From Balanoglossus misakiensis (taxonomy: Eukaryota; Hemichordata), in the NCBI GenBank assembly GCA_040954595.2, contig CM082588.2, positions 2,108,001 to 2,172,000 of the forward strand: a DNA stretch of 64,000 nucleotides. The letters run 5' to 3'. This document shows positions 38,601-50,600 of this stretch, in pieces. Position 1 is the first letter of the stretch, and each line of letters starts with the position of its first letter. Position numbers and translations under genes: made by a program. A model generated the notes under the pieces. That model was not told the origin of the DNA and searched no databases. It worked only from the letters and a program-made list of their open reading frames with translations.

Positions 38601-41600
38601 AAAGCTACACATCATTTCTTGTGTGCATTCCATTCCACGTGAAACGACCAATGGGGTAAGTTGTTTGGATCTGTGAATCACATGGTGAAATCAAGAGTTT
38701 AGGCATGATCAATACACAAGAGTAGACTTTACCTCATTGGACAGTCACTGTAAGTATATTAAGTCATGCCAGCATGACATAAAAACAGAAAAATTCTTAC
38801 GTGCAGTATTTTGTGTTGTTTTGTGCTAGGTTCTGAGTGAGTGTAACATAACATTCAGCAGGAACTCATCACCCACCACTGGCGAAGTGACAGCTATCAA
38901 TTTCACCCAGGTAGATCTCAACATATCACCAACCACTGTGCATATTATCAAGGGTGTCATTGAAGATTTCAGTGCATTGAACCAGGTGAGTTTAACTTGC
39001 TTTGTACACAGCCAGAACAGTTCAATCTTGATAATATACAATGTTAACAATTGTGCTGAATACAGATTAGCCTACATGGCTTTTTATTCATATCTGAATG
39101 TTTTGTTTTATTTATGTTAACAGACTCCTCCAGATACCCCATTACCACATGAAATTGAAGTTCCAGAACACCTGTGGACTCCCAAATCTATCAATCAAGA
39201 AGATTATGCGAAAAGTTTGGCAAGTAAGTCACCAGTTACAAAAATGTTCACTTTTTTGTCATATTTTTGAGTAGGGATTGTGGAATGGATGATGACTTTC
39301 TTGCTGACTCTGAATGGATTTGTTTTGCGTTCTGTCCTGTAGTTCCGAACGATGATGACGTTGATTTAGGAACGGAACTGCTAGAAAAGAGAGAGGAACT
39401 GTCCGTGACAATTCCAAAAGTAAAAGTGTTGGTCGTGCTGGAAATTGGAAAGGATCTCGCACCCAGGGTGCAGCTGGAGACATTGGTCGATTCAAAAATC
39501 AAGAATTTGTCCACCAGGGTAAGAGCAAGCCTGCAATTGTACCCCACATTACATTTTTACTAGTGATTCAGTACTCAGTTCGGTTGAAGTCCTTTGCCCT
39601 GTGACATCTGTTATTTCCATGAAAGTACAGTCTGGCAGTTTCATACATAATGTAAAACATTGGATTACTTTTCAACAGATGCACATGGAGACTGAACTTC
39701 GCCTGGAGATGTCGTACTACAATGAAAAGTTGGACATCTGGGAGCCACTGATAGAACCAGTCATGGAGGCAGAGAATATATACAGACCATGGGAAATGAC
39801 TGTCAAGGTAATAATCCCCCCAAAATCAACATGTTTGTTTTGTCTGGATTGGCATGCTATCCCCTGAATATGTGTGTACCTATGTACCTATGTAATCATT
39901 TCTGTATTATTACATGCACAGATGATGAAAGCACAAAGCCGTTCGATAAACTGTGCCTCCAGTTCTCCACCAGCAGGGATGGATACAATTGATGGCCTAC
40001 AACCCATACCGTTGCCGAATGTGTACGAGCCATCAGACAGTGAGACAGACACCGACACGGATGACGAAACAGAAGGTGATGGTGATGGGCACTATAGTAG
40101 TAGTTATTTTGATAGTAGTGGTAAGTTTTTTCTGGGGTAGGATCTTCGACCCCAAACCATGATGTGCAATAGACCATTTCACCAGAAATGGGAAATCATG
40201 TGATATTTTAAAGTTCGTCTGTATGGTACCATTGTACTTTAATACATCAAGGGACATTGACTAATTTGGTGCTCACCACACAATGTTTGTGTATGTACAT
40301 CTGGCAAAGTGGTATGATATTGCTGTCTGTGTGTGACATAAATGTTTTCCTTTGATGAAGAAAATGAGAGAGCTGGGAACAAAGAGCTATAAAATCATGA
40401 ATGGTTTGTGTGAGAAGACAAGACTAACTTAACATTTCTGACCGTTGATGTAGCCATGTATACACCACTACCATCTACTGTAGGACATGTACAGGTTTGT
40501 GGGAAAAAACAACATAGAATCAAAAGTCAGCGGTGGATTTCTTTGATTGCGAGATCTCACCTCTTTATTTGTGTGTACGCAGAAGTTGGTTCTCCCTCTG
40601 ATGGAGAAAAGCCAGATGAGCCTCTGGTGAAGTCTGATGACGACAGCGATAACGAGGGAGTCTTTGACAAAATCGCTGACTTCTTTGGTAGTATGTTCTC
40701 GAGCGATGACGAATCGGAGGGTGATGATGAAGAGATCAGAGTTGCCCCGGCAGCTGCTGCCATAGCGACAAGTGGTGATGGTGATTGGGAAGGGGAAGGT
40801 GATGGTGAAGGTAAATGTTTTGTGTGTCCACGGAGAACTAACATGAATGTTGAGAAATGTGATGTGATTTGTGTTTTTTATTTATCTGAGAATGATGAAG
40901 ATAAGTGTCTGGTTGATGTTGAATGTTGAATGCCTGGCATGGGGAGCATGGACTTGTCAATACACCTGCATTGATGCATAACACTAATGCACGCCATGGA
41001 ATAATATGCTTGCAGTCTGTATGAGTGCTTCTTCAAGTTTGGACATAGTTTATGGCCAACCAACAAGTACATCTGTGTTTTGATTTTTGTTTTGCAGTAT
41101 TTGGTCAATAATAAAATGGTAGTAATTGGGTGGAGTTGTTGATATTTTAGCAAAATCTAACAGTTTGTGGAGCACGAAAATTTTGATCTTGTCGTTTTAA
41201 TTTTTAAAAAATCATATGGATTCGTAGACTATGGTAGCTGCTACATACCGGTATACTCACCCAACTGAGCTCGACCAGGAAGATTACATCAGTTGCTAAT
41301 CCAGAAAACAAGCTATCCAGTTTCCTGTTAAGCACCTGCTAACGACTTAATCTGTGTACCCCATTGACAGATTAAATTGATAAAGTAAACATGATCAGTG
41401 AACAAGATTGTTTAGCAAGTAATGGCCTATAGAGTATTGTTTGCATACCATCTACCTATAAAAAGTTCGATATTCAGAATATATCTGAAAGGACTTGTGG
41501 AATGTGGTGTGCTAAGATCTACTGGTGGTGACATATTTAGGAACTACTTAGAATGTGCACAAAGTACTGTGGGTTTATTCTGCATTTGGGGATCCTGGCT

Positions 41601-44600
41601 ACTGACAAGATATCCTAGCCTATATATTCCATGACCTCAAGTACTGGGTACTGGTAGTGATCCCATTCTTTGGGCAAATTGGTGTCACCATTTCCACAGA
41701 TTTGTGCAGGACCATAGAGTGCTGCAGGGGATTCCTTAACTGCACCTGGAGTATTCCTGGTGGTGTCAAAATTCCTTGTGACTTCAAAGATATTTTTGTG
41801 ATGGTGTGAGTGAGTGATAGGATTCGGTTTGGTTGTTCAGGTTGAGGGTTTGATTGGACAGATTGATTGATTGGGAGAGAGAGACCTTTGCTATGTCAGC
41901 TTCCATAATTGGCTTTTCCATGTTCTCCCCACAGATGAAGTGGATGCACCTGTCTGTGAAGACATTGGGAGCATAGCCACGTTCCTGGTCATCAGTTCCT
42001 TCGACACAATGCAGGTGACGCTGACCCCAACAGCGATGGGCGTCATCAAGGATTTGGCCGATGCATTCGCGAAACCACCAGAGCTGACCCGGAGACTTGC
42101 AGAACCCAAACCAGTCTTCAAGATGATCAACAGTACTGGCTTGAAAGCCAAGTTTTTGGTTCACCCTGCTCTACAGGTGAATTTTGCAATTATTGCTGTA
42201 TGACTTCATGATCACCAGATTGCGATTTCAATTTTGCAGGGTTAGTTTTGTTTTTTGTGTATCAACAACAAGAAATAATTCCAAGAGAAGTTTTCATGCT
42301 TTGGACAGAACTCTACATGTAGACGTGAAAGCAGGATGAATACTCGTAACAAATTTGGTCAAGATATTGATATTGTATAATTTTCTTCACTGCAGGGTTT
42401 GCCAGTCGTAGACAATGCATCAGTTGGAACAAGAGATGTGAAATCAACAGCTAGTGGAGAAGACGTCAAATTAGACAGACATGACAGTTGGGCCAACAAT
42501 GCTCCAATTCCTGCAGGTAGTCTGGATGAAGGGCCATCTGCCTCGGAAGTTGACTCTGTTGATCTTGAAAGGTGAGGGAACCACCCCTATATTTCTGTAA
42601 TGAGGTCCATACTTTACCACTGCAAACAAAATTTATGATTCGAGAAGGATTCTAGAAGGATAACTATTTGTATTATATTCTGTATTTGCCTTTACAGTGA
42701 GGACACATTCAGTTTCTTGTCTCATTCTCTGTCTGGAGTTGGACACGCCAACACTTCAACTGAAGCATTTGTTTACGATGTCCATGATACAGAAGTAGAA
42801 AATGTCTCAGATCGTCTTGCCAGTAAGAACTATATGGGAATTGAGGTGAGCGTGGGTTTGTCCACTTAAATAAAGTTATCAATTGATTTTATTTCAAATT
42901 ATTTGCATTCATTGACCAGTTGTAACAGTAACTTACAACAAATATTTTTTTTTTCTTGGTGTGTTTCAGCTTGAAGGCTTCGAACCCATAAAGTACGCTT
43001 CCAATAAACGATTTGGTAGAATTCTGTATCCACTCAGCCCACAGAAGGTAAGCTTTACAGTTTTAGTTTGACATGCAGAATTCATATTTGATATAGTCAG
43101 CCCTGAATCTTTGTTGTAAACTACAGTGTTCATATTACTTAGTCAAGGTGATGCGTGATGGTGCAAGTCCCAGATGTGAGGAAAAAACTTTCTTTTAAAA
43201 TTATCTTTCTTTCTGCATACACACAGAATGGCAGAACATATTCAGTCATACATGAAGTGGATGTCAACCATGGAAGAAAAACTGTGAATGTGAGGTCACC
43301 ACTGCAGGTAATGTGAACATTCATCAGTCATAACCACAGTCAATGACCAGGCTAATGTACTAATTTACTACAGCGTTATTCTGCTGCCTTTACCTCTTGG
43401 ATAGCTGATTCCAAATTGTCTGTTTATTCATAGGTCTACAATCATCTGCCGATACCAGTGGAGTTGTATTACAAGAAACTGGATTTACAGATTCTTGACG
43501 GAGCAGCGATTCCCGGAGAAGAGGATGAAGAGTGGACACACCTTGGAGTGGCCAGACCAAAAGCTGTGTTTGAGATTCCACTGTACATTGCTTACCACTG
43601 TGGCATCTATTTGTGTCCAGTTGGACTTGGGTGAGTGTAAACTTGCCAGTCTGTCCACCACAGAAAGTGCTCTTGATCAAACTGGTTTCACTTGTAGACA
43701 GTATCAGTCACAATTTTCAGGATGTAGTCCATCTTTCAGAATAATTGTATATTATGTTACAGGTATTTTATCTGCGAGTCTGCCATGAAGTGGGGAGAGC
43801 TCTCGTCATCCGACTCCCGACAAAGAGTATTCTCATGCAAGTCCAAACAGCAAGCTACAGAACCAAATTTCAACATTAAGGTAAGCAAACTGTGATATAT
43901 GTTGTAATGTCATCCAGGCCCAATCTTTGTGTATAGGTCGAACTCTTCCATGGATAACAAGTAAAGTCGAAACGAGATTTGAGAAACAAAGTTGAATCTT
44001 TGCACTTTTATTGACAGAATATAGTTTGATTTTTTCTTCAACAAATCTGGCTTCTGCTTACAACTATCTTCTCTTTCTACACCCAGGTCATTTGTGAAGA
44101 GGTGACATTTGCAAAGGCCCCGCTAAGGATGCCAGCAGACACTCCCAACTTTGTGCTAAATCTCTACCCACCAGTCATACTACATAACTATCTTCCATAC
44201 AGTATTGTCTATGCCTTGGAGGTGTGTATTCAAAACAGTATCCAAGATATTTTTTAACTTTCATAATGTAATAATCATTCAGATTTGAATGTCTGGAACC
44301 ACCCTTTTCTGCACTTTGACGTTAACCTCTCATATTGTGTTTCGTCCTGCCTAGACAACCCCTCCAGCTACATTAGGAGCAGGTGAAAATCTACCCATGT
44401 TCACAGTCAGGGATGATGAGTCCCAGAGACTACAAATACAGGTGAATAAAATTCCATTATTTATGTAGAATCTATAGTTTTCATTCGAGATGGCTACCAC
44501 AATGTTTGAATTCAAAATGGCTCCCAGAAATATACCTCCCAAAAGTAGACACTTTCTACATTTTCATTTCATCTGTCCAGGTTTATGACTACTTAGCAGC

Positions 44601-47600
44601 AGACTGGCAAGGGTCACTCAACATCTCTAGGCAGTTGAAGCCATACGACGTCATCGCCATGGATACCAACGACCACGAAGATGACAGATACAAATACTTA
44701 TCTCTAGGCGTGCACACTACACATGCCAGTTCCATGGACATCTTTCTGTATGCGCCATATTGGTTGGTGAATAAGACAGAGCTACCTGTTGAGTTTAGGG
44801 TAAGTGAAAGTCCAGAACATCTGAATGAAGATATCTTACAGTATATACCGGTACATGAGCTGTATTAAACACTATTAAACTGGGTTGTTATTTGTGGACA
44901 TTTGCAGGGTTCAAGAACAAGACTGGTGTATGAAAACCAAACTTCAAGTTCCCCAATTCTCTTCAATTTTAGTTCAAAGAAGAGGAAAAGGGTAAGTTAG
45001 AATTGGTAGCAAATATGTGCATTTATTGAATTAGTAGTGATTGCAGTCCTATTACAAAGTTTTTGTGAGTATTTAACTCTCTGAAACAAATAAAAAACAT
45101 GCTATAACTTTGACTTTGTCACTTTCAGGCTAAGATTCGTGTCTTTGAATCAGATTGGTCAGACTCATTTTCATTGGATACAGTGGGAAGTTCTGGTGTG
45201 GTGACGTGTAAGGACAAACGTCACGATCGTGTCTATCAGGTAATTGGTTGTTGTGATTTTACATGTGAATCCTAGTGTGGATTTAAATCAAGAACATGTT
45301 AACTTTGCCTTTACTACTGGGCTGTCACAACTTAATCTTCTGTTTTTTTGTGTTCAGTTCTGGCTGGAAATCAAGATGGCTAATTTGACACTAACCAAGA
45401 TAGTGACTCTGATGCCATATTTCTTGGTGCTGAATGAGACTAAGGATTCTCTCAGCTTCATGGAGGAAGGTCTGAAAGCCGCTGTCTGGGTGGACATCAA
45501 ACCAAATGAGGTGAGCGAGCATATGTGAAAATGACTCAGTGATGTAGGAATGTTTTATAGCAGGTTGGAGCCAGTATATTTTCAACATCACCATACATAA
45601 TTAGACTGGCTTTTCCTCTCTCTCTGCAGTGTGTTCCATTTTGGCCGGGGACCGCCTCCATGAAAGTGTTTGTGAAGAACACAGACAGTAACATTTCAAC
45701 ACAGCACTTCAGAGTTGACAAACCTCATTCAACGGTGTTGAGAATGCAACATGGGGTAAGTGACTACCACATTACATGATTAATTGTATATGTATATAGC
45801 AGATAGATTTGAGCAAAAGTGCTGGTAACCAATTTGCTTTTGATGACCATGTACAGTATGTGAAGAGCTATCTGATTGGTCTTCATTGCAGACTGCCCTG
45901 AATGTTGATGTCACAGGAGGAACTGAAGGACCAACCACCATCACTTTTACTCCTTACATGAACGGCAATGCTCCTGTCAGAATTGATAACCTCTGCAATG
46001 ATGACCTCTTCATCAGGATCAAACAAAAGTAAGCTTTCTCATTTTCTGTCTTACTCATGTTTGAATTTGTAACCGAAGTGTATCAGTCACTCTAACTGTC
46101 CATCACCTTCTTGCAGGAGCAGCAACAATGTGATGTTGATCACACCCAATCAGTCCTTGTTGTACACCTGGGATGATCCGACAGTCGAGAGAACACTCTG
46201 GTGGAATCTGTACAACCGGAACAAGCCTTCATTCCCAGCAATGATATCAAAGGTAAAAATCCAATATTTTCTGATAGATGGCTATGTTTGTGTTACAGCT
46301 TTTTGTAGGGAAATGCATGAAATGAATACCCCTCAGTGTGTCATTTATTAAATGACTACAATTTAATTCCTGGAGTCTTGTATCTCTTACAATTCAGGAT
46401 GACAGCGGGAAAGTGAATGTAAGTTATGACAGTGTGAGACGGAGCAGCTTGCCTGGAGATGGCGAATATGTGGAAGGGGAAGATGGCAGTGTCTACAGCA
46501 CTGATGAAGGTAAATGTTAATGTCATTTAATGACATTCCTTGTGAATCAATGATCATTTCTTCACACACATTTGCTTCTTTCATTGTTAGCTCAACTGTA
46601 ATTGACTTTCATTAATTTATAATTAATGTTTTTTGCCTTAGATGATGATAAAGACAAGCCAGATGGATTGATAGATCACCCATTACTCAACAAGACAGAG
46701 AAGACGACCATATACTGGGCCTCATACTTGGATGGCTCACAAAGAGTCCTACTGTTCACACAAGACAAAAATCTGACACAGCTGGCAAAACAGGTTTATA
46801 TCTGATGTTTTATCACAATTTTGCTCACGGGATCCCTTTAAAATAACTTTCCTGTAACCTTTTATTACCATTGATGCCAGATATTTAGAAAAATGATTTC
46901 CATTCAAATGATTACTGATGAAATTTTCTTCTGACTTGTGTTTTCAGGCTAACATAGCAGAGAAAGCAAATATGGAATTATTTGTTTCACTGGAGGGCAT
47001 CGGTGTTTCGCTCATCAATGCCATGTACGAGGAAGTGGCCTATGCAGCCATCACTACAGCCCCTGCCAAGTGGGAGGTGGAAACTCGACCAGACAAGTGG
47101 AAAGTGGTGAATCTGCAATTGGCTGGAGTGCTTGAAGATAAATTGAGACATGATGAGGATACTGTCTTTGTGGAAGATGCTGTTGAGGTCAGAATTTGTC
47201 TGATCAATTTTGCCTCTTTCTTTTGATAAATTTAGCTATTTTTTTATAATTTGCCCACCTTCATAAAACCCTGATAAAACCCTGAGTCAACAAATGCAAA
47301 CAACATTATTATGTATTGAAACATTTTCATTCCCTTTTGTTCTTGCAGGCTGATCTTGCAAATATGACAATGACAAAACCCTATGCGGGCAAGATGAGGA
47401 GGACTTACCATCCTGCAGTCTGGTTGCAGTACAGGCAGTCTATACATCATACAAGCATCCATGCTAAGATCCAGAAAATACAGGTTTGTGCCATTAAGTA
47501 CTTTGTACATGTCCATGCTGTTGGGAAAATCTGTCTAAGTGCAGCTTCTGCTATAGGGACATTATTTTAACTCTGCTGTTGGCAACAGAGTGATTGTCTG

Positions 47601-50600
47601 TTGTCCGTCCAAAATTATATTTCACCATAAATACTAATGGTTGTATTAACTGTATTTGTTTGCAGATCGACAATCAGCTCCATGATGCCCTGTTCACCAC
47701 TGCTCTGTACCCAGCCCCCATCCCCAAACACATCATCAAGAAGAGTGGCAACAAACCTCTGATAGAGCTCTCCATCATGAGACGTCAAGTGCCTGAACAA
47801 AACGTTGACTCATTCAGGTGTGTAAACTTGTCAAGTCAAAGAGACAAGTTCTGAATTATGCTATGAATATGCATCCTTTTATTGGCACACTTGAAGAAAC
47901 AGTCAGTACAATTTCTGCTGTGTGTTTTTTTCTCAGATATTTCAAGGTGCTTCTACAACAATTCAACGTCAGGATTGACAAAGGTTTCCTCCTCTCTGTG
48001 ATTGATGTCTTCAGTACTCTGGGAGAATCGCCTGAAGAGGTATTGTCTATTTTTCTTTCTTTCTGTACTGTACAGGTTATGAATATTACGCTGCTGTTTA
48101 TTTTTTGTATTGATGTAATGTTCATATGCTTGCTGAACAATACTTTTGTAAGTCGCAGTGTACATTTGTGTTGCTGTTATTACTTTTGCTTGCAGACGTT
48201 TAAAACTGAACAGTGACTTCTCGTCATCAAGAAAAAGTAGTTGATGTATTACTTTTGGGGTTGAACAATATTTCAAGGAACATTTATTAATTTTTGTGGT
48301 TCTGTACCGGGGGTATATTCTTTTGTTGATTGACTTGTAGGTGTGTTCAGTGTGTGAACTGTACAGTGAATCTGCACAACTCACCTGTACTTGTTGTGAC
48401 ACATGCATCCATGAGGGTCGGCATGTTGGGAGCACATTGCACACACACATAAATGTATATACCTTACCACACTAGTCTATCATTATATGTGTATATGTTG
48501 TTTTACATACCAGAATTGCAGTGGGGTCTGTCTAAACTAGACCCTAACTATTCTGGAAAACTGTCAAAACTAAACGTATCGTGTACGGTAGTATATCTAA
48601 TTTACTGAGACATGATTTTTCGCCACCCAAAATGAGGATCTATATATTTTTGGGAGGGGTTTTATTTTAATCACAAATGTAACTGTGATTCTACATGTAC
48701 TGTAAACTCTCAGTGTTGTACTGTTCTGGATTAATGTGTGTTGTGTTCACTAACAAACAGCTTCAAGAAGAAGGAAGTACCGTAACACGGGAGGTGAGAT
48801 CAGTCACCCAAAAAATCACTTCAAGTTTGCATTCATCATATTTCTCTTTTTTTAAATGTAATATGATAACTAAGAAGGTTTGCGACAACTCGCTGACTCG
48901 CCCTCTAACCTTATACTTTGGTTCCAACTTCAACCCTGTAAATGTGTTTGCTGGGTTAAGGTTATCAGCTTATTGACAATATAATAGCATTTGCCCTATC
49001 TATTGAACTTCAATGTCTGTTGACATTTTGGAAAAATTATATTCGGCCGGTGTCTTCATTTTCTTTATATTACCATGGTAGGAATCTCACAGTGTTGATT
49101 GGACCTTACAATTATGCGACTAAGAAAAAGACCTGAATAAACTGACTAGATTAGGGTGCTTGTAAAGACATAATGCTGGCCAACTTGGCAGTGTCATTTG
49201 CAAGAGTTAACAATGTCAGGTGTCACCCCTGCCTAGTTTTGGGGCGTTACTCTGGGATTCTTATGTGTTTGTATGTGCCGATCATTCTACAAGACAGTTA
49301 ATTACATTGTATGTTATGAAATCATTTCCTTCGTATATGTGAAGTGCAATTGCAACACTATCTTGTAAGGTTATATCACAACTTTCTGTCACACACTTCC
49401 ATCGATCATGCTTGCAGCAGCCTGGCTAAACACACTCACACATCTTCACTAAAGTCAGTACAATGTAGTGTTGTCTGTTAGTCCGACCACAGTGCAGTCT
49501 TTCGGTTGTTGTTCATTCTAAGCTGCCTGCAGCTCTGCCAACTTCAGATTTATGCTTTATTAACAGATATCTTCTCTTGTTGCAGGATCTAAGTCTTGGG
49601 TATATTGCATGACATTCTAACTGTGCTTTGCGTTCTGCTTGCAGCTTTGCTTTGTCGTGAGACAAAGGGACAGAGTTTCATTTCACAAGTTGAAGTTTAA
49701 TTCCTCTGACCATGGCTTAGATTCTCCTGTCCAATTTCTTCATTGTTTACTATTCAAGAAGATTAAAAAACCCCACTCAATTGCATAAGAGAGCAAAAGG
49801 TGGATTAAATCTTGTGAAATGAAATCTCTTGCTCCCCCCAAAAAGTGTGTGTGAATTTGTGGCTAAAATGGCAATTAATTTCCACAGATGGTACAACTGA
49901 GACTGGATCTTGGAAGAGTTAACCAAACTTTGAAGGAGACAACAGCTTACCTTGTTGCTGAGCAACCACAGAAGAGTTACTTTGAATATCTTCATCTGTC
50001 CCCAGTCAAGGTAACACATGATGCAATATTTTGTTTTTTCTTGTTGATTATAATGTGGGCATTTGAAAAGAAGGAATATCCATTTTAGGTGAATATTTGG
50101 ACAGAATCCTACAATCTTAGATGTGTTTGCTTTGACACCTGAAGACACAAAGATTTTCTTTCAAACTTCCAGAAAGTCGTGATATATGATTCTTTTCAAC
50201 CACATCACCATTGACTGTTAGAGAATTACTTTGTCTGTTTGATTCTCATTTACAGATCGGGATAAGTTTCTCATTGAGTGGAACCCCTCACATTTCCAGT
50301 ACTGAGGAAAGAACGTTTAAATCTGATGTGATTGGTTTCTTCATCAATTCGATTGGAGCTACAATAACAGACATCAGAGATGTAGAACTCAAGTAAGTGT
50401 AACTGTGGTGGCCATAATGCTGAACATATGATTATGTGCCAGTGTTATAATTTACTTGTTATTTTGTCAACAGACTCGCCTACTTCGAAAGAACAAATGC
50501 TCTGATATCACGAGAACAGTTTTTATCAGAAGTCAGGGGTCACTACACATCTCAAGGCATCAAGCAGGCATATGTGCTGTTACTGGGTTTGGATGTTCTG

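Noticed and set aside
48196-48216. Possible VPS13 exon coding TFKTEQ after a CAG
   Set aside because: It ends in a stop with no GT donor, while 48761-48793 fits phase and donor rules.
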